Shown here: piece by piece, positions 55,001 through 63,724 of the stretch
Layout: each line of letters starts with the position of its first letter
Numbering within the stretch: the stretch's first letter is position 1
Source: Salinarimonas ramus
GTDB lineage: Bacteria > Pseudomonadota > Alphaproteobacteria > Rhizobiales > Beijerinckiaceae
Assembly (NCBI RefSeq): GCF_014645695.1
Contig: NZ_BMMF01000008.1
Span: forward strand, 1 to 64,000
DNA: 64,000 nucleotides
Reading direction: 5' to 3'
Program-made: the position numbers and the translations under genes
Notes under the pieces: generated by a model
Seen by the model: the letters and a program-made list of their open reading frames with translations, nothing else
Databases searched by the model: none
Told to the model about the DNA's origin: nothing

Positions 55001-55239
55001 AGCCCTTCCGCCCCTGCCCGATCGCGCCGCCCAAGGACGAGGAGCGAACCGTCGCCGATCTCGTGAGCGAGCATCTCGCGCGGCTCACCGGCCTCGTCGC
55101 GCGCTTCGTCGCCGGCGAGTACGGCTACGTCTCCCGGCCCTACGCGCAATACGCCCTGCGCTTCTCGGCCTACGACCACCTGGCGCGTGTGAAGGAATGG
55201 TCCGCCGCAGGCGGCGCGGGCGTGGAGGACGAGACGTGA
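52036..55239 (+). CDS. addB: double-strand break repair protein AddB
   Basis: A 1067-residue subunit of the AddAB helicase-nuclease that resects double-strand breaks for RecA. The N-terminal half is helicase-like but I see no intact Walker A, as expected of AddB. The C-terminal RecB-type nuclease has ADRIERRRDGGATIVDYKTG with the catalytic D-x-K. The cysteines of a [4Fe-4S] cluster are not evident, in line with the alphaproteobacterial form. A GGGGAGAG precedes the ATG. Its stop TGA overlaps the addA start GTG. Confidence 0.95.
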   Translation: MTRVFTIPLGLPFLETLADALVEGRLVPGYPETSGPEALAEATIFLPTRRAARALGALVAERAAARFETPALVLPRIVPLGAADDAELALAAGALETGAAAQALAPPIAPLERRLLLARLVQHWSEALDPRLARLDGDTPFLVPSSPADAVSLAGELEALMDDLAYENVPFEALGRAVDGDFSTYFELTLDFVRIAFTAWPAILAERGASDPGRRTAALIDAEAARLRTSPPRGPVIAAGSTGSIPATARLLAAIANLPRGAVVLPGLDRDLDEGAWRAVCGDRESGLSAAHGHPQAVMARLLSEVLHLRREDVLPLAEPEAAGRARERMLAEAMRPAETTEAWAALDADLRSTLAARGSEGIALVEAADERREALCVAIALRETLETPGRTAALVTPDRGLAERVCAELGRWGVSVDDSAGTSLAESQAGRLARLAAEAAADRFSPLSTLALLHHSAVRLGFDAVDMARARAALEIGVLRGPEPRAGIAGLRAALDLRRIETAREAGRVPRPRARLEDADWELAASLLARLEAAFATFGRDIGPREISLPALAAAHRAAFDALVAAPDREVDTDEDASEDEAALFTDGSDEALAELFDDLSLVDADAALRGVFLDYPGFFANVARDRRAPGRADRAHPRLKVLGLLEARLVRADRIVLAGLDEGVWPPRARTDAFLNRPMREEIGLPPPERRLGQTAHDFVQALGARDVVVTRAKKRDGAPTVPSRFLQRIRAFVGDAPWQDMLAGGARLSALADRLDAAEPAPPLPRPAPRPDPALFPRRLSVTEVETLVRDPYAIFARRVLGLDPLDAIATAPGAAERGSLIHDTFALFVEAHPDALPPRDVAAERLRQIGLDLFAPIGEAYPEVQAEWWPRFERVIDGFLDWEIDRRALLADLAVERSGKLPIQLGAETFLLTARADRIERRRDGGATIVDYKTGTPPSAKMVFAGFSPQLTLEAAMLRAGAFEGVQKAAGEVDLLYVHASGGKEPFRPCPIAPPKDEERTVADLVSEHLARLTGLVARFVAGEYGYVSRPYAQYALRFSAYDHLARVKEWSAAGGAGVEDET

Positions 55240-58200
55240 CGACGACCGCCTCCGGCGCGCGGGGCGCCATGCGCATCCCCGCCCACACGATCGAGAGCCA
55301 GCGCCGGGCCGCGGACCCGACGCTGTCGGCCTGGGTCTCCGCCAATGCGGGCTCGGGCAAGACCAAGGTCCTCACCGACAGGGTCATGCGGCTCATGCTC
55401 GCGGGCACGCCGCCCGGGCGCATCCTGTGCCTCACCTTCACCAAGGCCGCGGCGGCGAACATGTCGATCCGCATCTTCGACACGCTGTCGGCCTGGGTGA
55501 GCCTCGACGACGCGGCGCTCACGAAGCGGCTGGAGGCGCTCGATGGCGCGCACCCGTCGCGCGAGCGCCTGGTGGCGGCCCGCCGCCTCTTCGCGCGCGC
55601 GGTGGAGACGCCGGGGGGCCTCAAGATCGAGACGATCCACGCCTTCTGCGAGCGGCTCCTGCACATCGCGCCCTTCGAGGCGAACGTCCCGGCGAGCTTC
55701 ACCGTCCTCGACGACGCCGCCTCCGACGAGCTCGTGCGCGCAGCCAAGGCCGGCATCCTCGCCGCCGCGCATCTGGGCGACGCGGCCCTCGCCGACGCCT
55801 TCGCCGCCGTCGACGCGCACGCGTCGGGCGAGCGGCTCGACGCGCTCCTGCGCGAGGCCCTCGCCTGCAAGGACGCGCTCGCCGACGCGGCCTCGCGCGA
55901 GGCCGCGCTCGCGAAGGTCGCCGAGATCTTCGGCCTCGAGCCGCACGAGGACGAGGCGACGATCGCCGCCTCCATGCTCGCGGACGCGCTCCCGCAGAGC
56001 GAGCGGGCGGCGCTCGCCCGCGCGTTCCTCGCGACCGGCAGCAGCAACGACGCCAAGCAGGCGGCCTGCCTCCAGCGCATGGCGGAGGCGACCGACGATC
56101 CGTCGCGGCTCGAGGCCTATCTCGGCCTCTTCCTGCGCAAGGACGGGGCGCCCAAGGCCGATTCGACGCTGGCGACGAAGGCCATGGGCACCGCCGTGAA
56201 GGAACGGCTGATCGCCGAGCGCCAAAGGCTCGTCGCGCTCGGCGAGCGTCGCCGCGCCGCCGCCGCCCTCGCCCGCACCCGCGCGCTCTACGTGCTCGCG
56301 GGCGCGATCCTCGAGAAGGTGGAGGCGGAGAAGCGCCGGCTCGGCGCGCTCGATTTCGACGATCTCGTGCGACGCACGCTCGCCCTGCTGCGTCGGGGCG
56401 AGGCGGCCTGGCTGCTCTACAAGCTCGACCGCGGCATCGATCACGTCCTCGTCGACGAGGCGCAGGACACCAATCCCGAGCAATGGGAGATCCTGCGCCA
56501 CATCACCGAGGAGTTCCACGCCGGCGCCGGCGCCGCGGGCGGGCGCCCGCGCACGATCTTCGCGGTGGGCGACCCCAAGCAGTCGATCTACTCCTTCCAG
56601 GGCGCCGATCCGCGGCGCTTCGAGGAGAGCCGGCAGCATTGGCGCAAGCTCGCCCACGCCGGCGGCTTCCCCTTCGAGGAGGTGCCGCTCACGGTCTCCT
56701 TCCGCTCGGCGCCGACGATCCTGTCGGCGGTCGACCGCGTCTTCGGCGTGCCCGCGCATTATGCGGGCCTCGACCCGTCGGACCGGGCGACGGGTACCGT
56801 CCACGAGAGCGTACGGCCGGACACGCCCGGCCTCGTCGAGCTGTGGCCGATCGCGCGCCCCGATCCGGGCGCCGAGCCCGACGCCTGGACCCATCCCGTC
56901 GACGTGGTGGAGGAGAGCGCCCCGGCGGTCGTGACCGCGCGGCGCGTCGCCCGAGCCATCCGCGTCTGGACGACCACGGGCGACGCCTGCGGGCGCGTGC
57001 GCCGCCCCGGAGAGGTGCTCGTCCTCGTGCGAAAGCGCAACGCCGCCTTCCACGCCGTCATCAAGGCGCTCAAGGACACCGGCCTGCCCGTCGCCGGGGC
57101 GGACCGCCTCTCGCTCACGCATCACATCGCGGTGGAGGATCTCATCGCGGCCGGACGCACGGCGTTGCTGCCGCAGGACGACCTCACCGTCGCGGCCGCG
57201 CTCAAATCCCCTTTGGTCGCGCTCGAGGACGACGACCTCGTGCGCATCGCCGCGCGCCGCGGGCCGCAGGCGAGCGTCGCCGACGCCGTGCGCGCGGCGG
57301 CGGAAGCCGGCGACGCCGCCGCGATCCGCGCGCGCGAGGCGCTCGACGCCTGGGCGCGCCTCGCCGCCGCGCACGGCCCCTTCGGCTTCTACGCCGCCCT
57401 CGTCGGGCCGCGTGGCGGGCGCCGCGCCCTCGTCTCGCGCCTGGGCTCGGAGGCGGGCGACGCCATCGACGCCTTCCTCGGCCTCGCCCGCGAGGCGGAG
57501 GCGCCCGAGGCGCCTTCGCTGGCCCGCTTCCTCGCCGGGTTCGAGGGGGTCGAGCGCGAGATCAAGCGCGATCTCGAGAGCGGCGCCGACGAGGTGCGCG
57601 TCATGACGGTGCACGGCGCCAAGGGGCTCGAAGCCCCCGTCGTCGTCGTCCTCGACGACGCCGGCGCACAGGCGGGGCGTGTGTCGCCCCTCGTCGCGCT
57701 GACCGTCGCGCGCGACGAGACGCTGCCCGTCTGGTCGCCGGGCAAGGACCACGATTGCGATGCGCTGGGCGAGGCGCGCGACCTGGCGACGATCCGCAAT
57801 GCGGAGGAAGCGAACCGGCTGCTCTACGTGGCCCTCACCCGCGCCGAAAGCCATCTCGTCGTCGCGCCCTACATCAACCGCGCCGACCGGGACGCGCCGG
57901 AGACAGCCTGGTCGTCGATGACGCGCCTCGCCCTCGCCGGCACGCCCGGGCCGATCGAGACCGACCTTCCCTACGTCGCGGGCGCCCTCGTCTGGCGCGA
58001 GAACGCGACGGACGCGACGGGCGAGCCGCCTGCGGACCCGGTTCGGGAGGAGCGCGGGACTGCAGCCGGCGCGTCCGCTCCGCCCGCCTGGCTCTTCGCC
58101 CCGGCGGCACCCGAGCGGGAAGCTGCGCCGCCACTTCGTCCGTCGAACGCGCTCTCCGCCGCCGATCGCCGCCCGCGGGCCGCGGACAAGCCCTTCGTCG

Positions 58201-58748
58201 CGGCGGCGCGCCTGCGCGGCACGCTGATCCACGCCCTCGTCGAGCGCCTGCCGGCGCTTCCCGCCGACACGCGCGAGGCGGCGGCGACGAGCTTCGTCGC
58301 CGCCCGCGCCCGCGGTCTCTCCGAGGAGGTGCGCGCTGCGATCGTGCGCGACGCCTGCGCCGTGATCGCGGACCCCCGCCTCGCGCCGCTCTTCTCGCAG
58401 CACGCTTTCGCGGAGGCGCCCGTCGCCGGGCGCGTCGTGCTGCCGAGCGGGGAGGAGATCGCCGTCGCCGGCCAGCTCGATCGGCTCGCCATCGGGCCGG
58501 ACGCGATCGTCTTCGCGGACTTCAAGACGGCGGCGCGCCCGCCGGCTCCGGACGCGCCCGTTCCGGGTACGACGCTCGTCCAGATGGGGCTCTACGCCGC
58601 GCTCCTCGCACGCGCCTTTCCCGGGCGGCGGATCGAGGCGCATCTCGTCTGGACCGCCGGCCCGCACGTGCGTGTCCTGACGCAGCCCGAGCTCGACGCC
58701 GGTCTCGCCCGCGCGATGGAACGCCGCGACGCAGCGGCCGGGCGATGA
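55236..58748 (+). CDS. addA: double-strand break repair helicase AddA
   Basis: A 1170-residue UvrD-type helicase plus RecB-type nuclease. Walker A SANAGSGKTKVLTDR lies near residues 38-52, followed by helicase motifs LTFTKAAA, VDEAQDTNPEQWEIL, VGDPKQSIYSFQGADPRRFE, VMTVHGAKGLEAPVV and LLYVALTRAE. The C-terminal nuclease has GQLDRLAIGPDAIVFADFKT. Start: GTG at 55236 with GGAGG upstream, overlapping the addB stop (GTGA), implying translational coupling; an in-frame ATG at 55269 is the alternative. It ends in a strong terminator. Confidence 0.96.
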   Translation: MTTTASGARGAMRIPAHTIESQRRAADPTLSAWVSANAGSGKTKVLTDRVMRLMLAGTPPGRILCLTFTKAAAANMSIRIFDTLSAWVSLDDAALTKRLEALDGAHPSRERLVAARRLFARAVETPGGLKIETIHAFCERLLHIAPFEANVPASFTVLDDAASDELVRAAKAGILAAAHLGDAALADAFAAVDAHASGERLDALLREALACKDALADAASREAALAKVAEIFGLEPHEDEATIAASMLADALPQSERAALARAFLATGSSNDAKQAACLQRMAEATDDPSRLEAYLGLFLRKDGAPKADSTLATKAMGTAVKERLIAERQRLVALGERRRAAAALARTRALYVLAGAILEKVEAEKRRLGALDFDDLVRRTLALLRRGEAAWLLYKLDRGIDHVLVDEAQDTNPEQWEILRHITEEFHAGAGAAGGRPRTIFAVGDPKQSIYSFQGADPRRFEESRQHWRKLAHAGGFPFEEVPLTVSFRSAPTILSAVDRVFGVPAHYAGLDPSDRATGTVHESVRPDTPGLVELWPIARPDPGAEPDAWTHPVDVVEESAPAVVTARRVARAIRVWTTTGDACGRVRRPGEVLVLVRKRNAAFHAVIKALKDTGLPVAGADRLSLTHHIAVEDLIAAGRTALLPQDDLTVAAALKSPLVALEDDDLVRIAARRGPQASVADAVRAAAEAGDAAAIRAREALDAWARLAAAHGPFGFYAALVGPRGGRRALVSRLGSEAGDAIDAFLGLAREAEAPEAPSLARFLAGFEGVEREIKRDLESGADEVRVMTVHGAKGLEAPVVVVLDDAGAQAGRVSPLVALTVARDETLPVWSPGKDHDCDALGEARDLATIRNAEEANRLLYVALTRAESHLVVAPYINRADRDAPETAWSSMTRLALAGTPGPIETDLPYVAGALVWRENATDATGEPPADPVREERGTAAGASAPPAWLFAPAAPEREAAPPLRPSNALSAADRRPRAADKPFVAAARLRGTLIHALVERLPALPADTREAAATSFVAARARGLSEEVRAAIVRDACAVIADPRLAPLFSQHAFAEAPVAGRVVLPSGEEIAVAGQLDRLAIGPDAIVFADFKTAARPPAPDAPVPGTTLVQMGLYAALLARAFPGRRIEAHLVWTAGPHVRVLTQPELDAGLARAMERRDAAAGR

Positions 58749-58765
58749 TCACGCACGCGAAACGA

Positions 58766-58792
58766 CGAAGGGGCGCCACCGGCGCCCCTTCG
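58766..58792. terminator. terminator after addA
   Basis: Perfect 12-bp arms CGAAGGGGCGCC (58766-58777) and GGCGCCCCTTCG (58781-58792) with a 3-base loop, 17 bases after the addA stop, between convergent genes. Short CTT end, no long T run. Confidence 0.8.
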
Positions 58793-58834
58793 CGAAACCC
58801 TGTCCCTCCGCGGCGTCGGCCAACGACGCCCGCC

Positions 58835-59527
58835 TTACTGCCGCGCGTTCTGATCGCGCACGAAGTCCGTGGCCGATTGCGGCTCGGGCCGCGGGCCGGT
58901 GAACGTGTCCACGCGCTCGGGGAAGGCGGCGGCGGGGTCCGGCGCCAGGTAGGCCTGAGGCGGATCGGTGAGGAAGCGGCGCTGCAGGCGCGTCTCCGGC
59001 GCAGCGGCGCGGCGCTCCTCGTCGAGGCGGCGCAAGGTGTCCGGCGGGATCCAGGCGGGATTGGCGTTGGCGCCGCCGAAGCCGCGCTCCGCCGGCTCCC
59101 ATTCCGGCCGCACCGGGCCGCCGAGGCCGGCGCCGGGGACGCGCCCGGCGCGCAGCTCCTCGGGCGTCATCCGCCGCCCGATGCCCTCGAACGCGCCGCC
59201 ACGCTCCGGAGCCGGCGTGTTCGCCTCGATGGCGCGGGCGCGGGCGGCAGCCACGTCCGGATCGTTCGGCCATTGCGGGTTCGCCTCCGCGACGCCGCCT
59301 TCTACCGGCGGCGGCAGGGCGCCGAGGTTCGGCGGGACCACGAGAGGTGCGCGCTCGCGATATTGGATGTCCGGCTGATCCGGCTCGACGAGGCCGATCG
59401 CGCCGAACACCTCGCGGAAGAAGCCGCCGTCCTGCGCCGTCGCGGGCTGGGGCGACAGCAGGCCCAAGGCCAGCGGCGCCAGGGCTGCGCCGGCGATGGC
59501 GGCGCGCGCGAAACCGGAACGCGTCAT
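58835..59527 (-). CDS. DUF3035/BamF-like secreted protein
   Basis: A 230-residue exported protein: signal peptide with TATAQ cleavage, no lipobox cysteine visible, then an acidic patch and the segment YRERAPLVVPPNLGALPPP that resembles the core of DUF3035 (BamF), an accessory of the outer-membrane beta-barrel assembly machine in alphaproteobacteria. The rest is Pro/Arg/Ala-rich with no globular domain. It lies directly downstream of lspA (64 bases), the typical neighbour. Loss of a lipidation Cys, if confirmed, would be a departure from lipoprotein forms. Confidence 0.75.
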   Translation of the reverse strand: MTRSGFARAAIAGAALAPLALGLLSPQPATAQDGGFFREVFGAIGLVEPDQPDIQYRERAPLVVPPNLGALPPPVEGGVAEANPQWPNDPDVAAARARAIEANTPAPERGGAFEGIGRRMTPEELRAGRVPGAGLGGPVRPEWEPAERGFGGANANPAWIPPDTLRRLDEERRAAAPETRLQRRFLTDPPQAYLAPDPAAAFPERVDTFTGPRPEPQSATDFVRDQNARQ

Positions 59528-59591
59528 CTCGTCTCGACCCCTCGTCGATCTCGTGTGGTCGCGCCGGCCGTCCGGCCGAGCGCCCGTCCCA

Positions 59592-60173
59592 TCACCCGCC
59601 ATCGCGGCTTTCGTGTGGCGGGCCCTCCCGCCGCGCCCGGCGCGGCTCGAGGACCAGCGAGTCATAGAGGAGACCGAGGACCCCCGCAACGATCGCGGCG
59701 TCCGCGACATTGAAGACGTACCAGGAGAACGCGCCCCAGTGGAGGTGCACGAAGTCGAAGACCGCACCGTACGCCACGCGGTCGACGACGTTGCCGAGCG
59801 CGCCGCCGACGACGAGGGCGAGCGAGCCCGCGAGGAAGCGCGCGGGCGTGCGCAGCATCCACAGGCCGAGCCCGATGGAGGCACCGATGGAAAGCGCGAC
59901 GAGGAGCCAGCGGCCGAGCTCGGTCTCCTGCTGGAAGAGACCGTAGGAGATGCCGCGGTTCCACACGACGATCAGCTCGGCGAAGGGCGCGAGCACGAGC
60001 GGCGCGTGGACCCGCAGGTCGTAGCCGAAAAGGAAATAGAGCTTCGTCGCCTGGTCCGCGAGGAAGATCGCGAGCGCGAGGGCGATCGCGAAGCGGGCGT
60101 GCGCGGGCGGGATTGGCTTGGGCGGGTTCGGCTTGGGCGGGTTCGGCGCGGCCTCGGCGGCGTCTGAGGGCAT
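59592..60173 (-). CDS. lspA: lipoprotein signal peptidase (signal peptidase II)
   Basis: A 193-residue four-helix membrane aspartic protease that cleaves prolipoprotein signal peptides. The catalytic Asp131 and Asp158 lie in [18 protein letters not shown] and FNVADAAI. The N-terminal 24 residues hold a short Pro/Lys/Asn tandem ([11 protein letters not shown]) encoded by a 15-base DNA repeat at about 60116-60146, absent from typical LspA. It processes lipoproteins such as those encoded elsewhere in the window and precedes the BamF-like gene. Confidence 0.96.
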   Translation of the reverse strand: MPSDAAEAAPNPPKPNPPKPIPPAHARFAIALALAIFLADQATKLYFLFGYDLRVHAPLVLAPFAELIVVWNRGISYGLFQQETELGRWLLVALSIGASIGLGLWMLRTPARFLAGSLALVVGGALGNVVDRVAYGAVFDFVHLHWGAFSWYVFNVADAAIVAGVLGLLYDSLVLEPRRARREGPPHESRDGG

Positions 60174-60361
60174 CTTCGGCGTCGATCTCGTTGCGGGACG
60201 GTTCAGGGCGGGTTCAGGCGCGCCGCCCCATGGCTGGGCGACGACCCGGCGACGCTCCTCCTAGCACCGGCGGCGCCCGCGCGGAATGGCCGAGAGGCCG
60301 CGCGTGGAACCCTGCGGCCCGCGGGAGCGTCACATTGCGACACCACGATACGAGAGACCGG

Positions 60362-62263
60362 ATGAGACAGATGCCCCGCCTCCTCGCGCTCCTCGCCACC
60401 ACCGCGATGGCGACCACCGCCTTGACCGGCCCGGCGACGGCCGCGCCCCAGCCCAGCGCGCCGCTCCTCCACCTCGCGCAAGCGGAGCCGGCGGCGGACG
60501 AGAACCCGCTCCTTCGCCGCCTGCCCGACGGCACCGTCGTCGAGGACGACACGCCCGCCACGGACGAGCCGGCGGCCGAGGCTCCCCCGGCCGAAGCCCC
60601 TCCCGCGGAGGCACCGCCGGCCGAAGCGCCGCCTGCCCAGGAGCCTCCTGCCGAGGACCCTCCTGCAGAGGAGCCACCAGCCGAGGCACCGCCCGTCGAG
60701 GAGCCGGCGCCGGAGGCACCGCCGGTGGAGGAACCGCCCCCGGTCGAAGAGCCCGCCGCCCAGGAGCCTGCCGCTGAGGCTCCCCCGGCAGAGGAGCTCC
60801 CTGCAGAGGAGCCTGCGCCCGTCGAGGAGGCCGTTCCCGAGCAGCTTCCCGCCGCGGAGGCGCAGACCGTCGACGAGCCGGCCGCCGACGAACCCGCAGC
60901 CGAAGAGCCGGCCACGGAAGAACCCGCCGCCGAGGTGCCGCCCGCCGAGGCCCCCGCCGCGCAGGCCGCGCCCGAGCCGGCTCCGGAACCCGCCCCGGCC
61001 CCCGAGCCGGCTCCGGCTCCCGCCCAGGAGGCTCCGGCGCCGGAAGCCCCCGCGGCCGCTCCGGCCCAGACCCTCGCCCCAGACGCGCCGGCTCCCGCAC
61101 CGGCTCCGGCACCCGCCGAGGCTCCCGCTCAGCCCGCGCCCGTGGCCCCGCAGGCGGCACCCGTTCCCCCGAATCCAACGCCTGTGGCACCGCAGGCTCC
61201 CGCCGCGGCCGTGCCTCCGGCCGCCGCACCCGGCCGCGCGCCGGCTCTCCCGGCCGAGCCGGTGGCGCCGACCGCGAGCGGGCTCGACTCGCTCTTCGGC
61301 GTGCTGGAAGAGGGCGCGCGCCGGCTCGAGGACGTGCGGCGCCAGCGCGAGGAGCGCGTCATCGACGGGCGTAGCGTCATCGTCGAGCCGGGGTCGCGCA
61401 CCATCATTCGCGAAGGCGACCGCGTGATCATCGTCAACGACGAGCAGGAGCGCCTGCGCCGCTACTACGACGACATCCAGGTCATCGAGCGCGACGACCG
61501 GCGCATCCTCATCGCCGACCGGCCGGGCGGCTACCAGGTGATCACGGTGACCGACCCCTACGGCAACATGATCAGCCGCACCCGCCGCGCGCCGGACGGC
61601 ACCGAGACGATCCTCATCGACAACCGCCCCGAGCGCTTCGTGCGGGAGGGGCGCCTGCCGCGGGAGGAGGGGCGCTTCCTCTACGAGGCGGATTGGTCGC
61701 TCGCCCTGCCGCCGCCGCTCGTGGAGATCCCGCAGGAGGATTACGTCGTGACGCTCGAGGAGGTCGATGCCGGCCTCGCCTCGCCGCCGCCGCGGGTGAT
61801 CGAGGCCTTCACCGCACCGCCGGTGGCGCCGCCGCCGCGGGCCTACAGCCTCGACGAGGTGCGCTACAACGAGAACCTGCGCGACTACATGCGCCGCGTA
61901 GATCTCGACGTGGTCACCTTCGCCACCGGCGAATGGCGGCTCTCCCAGCAACAGGTCGCCGCGCTGGCACCGGTGGCGCGGGCGATGCGCGAGGTGCTCA
62001 CCGGCGACATGGACGAGATCTTCCTCGTGGAGGGCCACACCGACGCCGTGGGCCCGGAGATCGACAACCTCTCGCTCTCGGACCGGCGTGCGGAGAGCGT
62101 CGCCTACGTTCTCTCGGAAGCCTACGGCATCCCGCCCGAGAACCTGGTGACGCAGGGCTACGGCGAGGAATTCCTCAAGGTCCCGACCCAGAGCGCCGAG
62201 GCGCGCAACCGCCGCGTCACCTTGCGGCGCATCACGCCGCTGATCGAGGCTGCGCGACGCTGA
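60362..62263 (+). CDS. OmpA-family envelope protein with a long Pro/Glu/Ala-rich repeat region
   Basis: A 633-residue exported protein. Signal peptide (cleavage near ATAAPQ), then about 250 residues (65-310) of degenerate Pro/Ala/Glu repeats such as PPAEAPPAEAPPAE, first acidic (PAEEP) then neutral (APEPAPAP). A middle globular part (about 320-500: VIVEPGSRTIIREGDRVII, MISRTRRAPDG) follows, then a C-terminal OmpA-like peptidoglycan-binding domain (about 515-630: VTFATGEWRLS, VEGHTDAVGP, LSLSDRRAESVAYVLSE). The repeat region could span or stiffen in the periplasm. GGAAC-N17-CGTC at 60306-60331 is a near match to an EcfG promoter. Divergent from lspA. Confidence 0.88.
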   Translation: MRQMPRLLALLATTAMATTALTGPATAAPQPSAPLLHLAQAEPAADENPLLRRLPDGTVVEDDTPATDEPAAEAPPAEAPPAEAPPAEAPPAQEPPAEDPPAEEPPAEAPPVEEPAPEAPPVEEPPPVEEPAAQEPAAEAPPAEELPAEEPAPVEEAVPEQLPAAEAQTVDEPAADEPAAEEPATEEPAAEVPPAEAPAAQAAPEPAPEPAPAPEPAPAPAQEAPAPEAPAAAPAQTLAPDAPAPAPAPAPAEAPAQPAPVAPQAAPVPPNPTPVAPQAPAAAVPPAAAPGRAPALPAEPVAPTASGLDSLFGVLEEGARRLEDVRRQREERVIDGRSVIVEPGSRTIIREGDRVIIVNDEQERLRRYYDDIQVIERDDRRILIADRPGGYQVITVTDPYGNMISRTRRAPDGTETILIDNRPERFVREGRLPREEGRFLYEADWSLALPPPLVEIPQEDYVVTLEEVDAGLASPPPRVIEAFTAPPVAPPPRAYSLDEVRYNENLRDYMRRVDLDVVTFATGEWRLSQQQVAALAPVARAMREVLTGDMDEIFLVEGHTDAVGPEIDNLSLSDRRAESVAYVLSEAYGIPPENLVTQGYGEEFLKVPTQSAEARNRRVTLRRITPLIEAARR

Positions 62264-62421
62264 CACGGCCTCGTTCGGCTGCGCGACCCAGGTGCGACGA
62301 CGGAAGTCATCCGCTCGGCGCACCGTCGCGTAGGCCTGGTGGGGACCGGCCCCGGCCGACACGGCGCCCGGCCGGTTCCCGCTCATGCCCACGATCCCCC
62401 GAGCCGATCCGGAGGTCTTCC

Positions 62422-62775
62422 ATGACGGCGCTCGCCCACGCTCATCGCCGCCGCGCGATCCGCCCCGCCCCACGCCCCGGCCCGCGCCTTCGCACGCTGG
62501 CGCTCGCCTGCACGCTGCCGGCGCTCCTCGCCGCCTGCGCCTCCGACCCGACCTTCGGCGAGCGCGTTCTCGCCAGCGGCGAAGAGACGGCCGCGCTCGG
62601 CGAGCGGGCCATCGCCGGGGAGCGCGCCGTCGATCGCGGCGAGGCGCTCGTCTCGCGCGGGCGAGACCGCATCCGCGAGGGCGAGCGGCTCGTCTCGGAG
62701 GGCCGCGCGCTGATCGAGGAGGGCACGCGCGAGCAGGCGGCGGTGCGCCGCGCGCTGGAGGGACGCGACATCTGA
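62422..62775 (+). CDS. small lipoprotein with a heptad-like repeat
   Basis: A 117-residue lipoprotein: basic N terminus, hydrophobic core and lipobox LLAAC (Cys39). The mature part is one amphipathic helix of repeating GERAIAGERAVDRGE / GRDRIREGERLVSEG units (about 55-105), with a Gly-Glu-Arg rhythm of about seven residues, suggesting a coiled coil standing on the membrane. GGAGG lies 6 bases before the ATG. No family recognised. Confidence 0.8.
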   Translation: MTALAHAHRRRAIRPAPRPGPRLRTLALACTLPALLAACASDPTFGERVLASGEETAALGERAIAGERAVDRGEALVSRGRDRIREGERLVSEGRALIEEGTREQAAVRRALEGRDI

Positions 62776-62887
62776 TCGGGCGGCGCCGGTCCGGCGCTTC
62801 CACGGGCGCAGCGTGCGTGCGATCCTGCCGCACACGCGAGAGCCGGCGCGAATCAGCTGCCGGCTTCGCCAGGCAGGAGCGTCCTCG

Positions 62888-63715
62888 ATGTCCCACGATC
62901 CCGGCCCCGCCTTCCGCGCCCTGCATCGTCCGGGCGATCCCTTCGTCCTGGCGAACGCCTGGGATCTCGGCTCGGCGCGCATGCTCGCGGCGCTCGGCGC
63001 GCAGGCGCTCGGGACATCGTCCGCCGCCTACGCTTTCACCTTGGGGCGGCCGGACATGGGTCACGTGACGCGCGACGAGATGCTGGCACATGCGCAGGAC
63101 CTCGTCGCGGCGACGCCGCTGCCGGTCTCGGCGGATCTCGAGAACGGCTACGGCGATGCGCCGGACGCCGTCGCGGAGACCGTGCGGCTCGCCTGCGATG
63201 CGGGGCTCGCCGGGCTCTCCATCGAGGACGTGATGCCGCCCGCGGGCGCCGCCTACCCGTTCGATCTCGCCGTGGAGCGCATCCGCGCGGGCGCCGCCGC
63301 GGCGCGCGCCTGCCCACGGGACATCGTGCTCCTCGCCCGCGCCGACGGGGTGATGACGGGCGCCTACGATCTCGACGAGGGCATCCGCCGCCTCCAGGCC
63401 TTCGTGACGGCCGGCGCGGATGCCGTCTACCTGCCCGCGCCGGCCTCCATGGAGGACGTGGCGCGCATCTGCGCGAGCGTGGAGGTTCCGGTGAACGCGC
63501 TGGCCGCCGGCCGCTTCACCGACCATCGGCGGGCGGACTTCGCGGCGGCGGGGGTCGCGCGCATCTCGCTCGGCTCCGCGCTGGCGCGCGCGACGCATCG
63601 CCTGATCAAGGACGCGGCGGAGGCGATGCTGGGGGATGCGGGGGACTTCTCGCTCCTGTCGCGCAGCATCTCGGGGGAGGCGGTGGACGCGCTCCTGGCG
63701 AAAGGCACGCGGTGA
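62888..63715 (+). CDS. isocitrate lyase/PEP mutase-family enzyme
   Basis: A 275-residue TIM-barrel protein. Mg-binding and catalytic-region segments VSADLENGYGD (80-90) and SIEDVMPP, plus GTSSAAYAFTLGRPD near residue 42, match the PEP-mutase/oxaloacetate-decarboxylase/2-methylisocitrate-lyase superfamily. The Cys of true isocitrate and methylisocitrate lyases (KKCGH) is not seen, so a C-C or P-C bond lyase on another 2-oxo-acid-type substrate is likelier. ATG at 62888 chosen with AGGAG upstream; the longer frame adds a Cys/Arg-rich leader. Confidence 0.88.
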   Translation: MSHDPGPAFRALHRPGDPFVLANAWDLGSARMLAALGAQALGTSSAAYAFTLGRPDMGHVTRDEMLAHAQDLVAATPLPVSADLENGYGDAPDAVAETVRLACDAGLAGLSIEDVMPPAGAAYPFDLAVERIRAGAAAARACPRDIVLLARADGVMTGAYDLDEGIRRLQAFVTAGADAVYLPAPASMEDVARICASVEVPVNALAAGRFTDHRRADFAAAGVARISLGSALARATHRLIKDAAEAMLGDAGDFSLLSRSISGEAVDALLAKGTR

Positions 63716-63724
63716 GCGCAGGCC

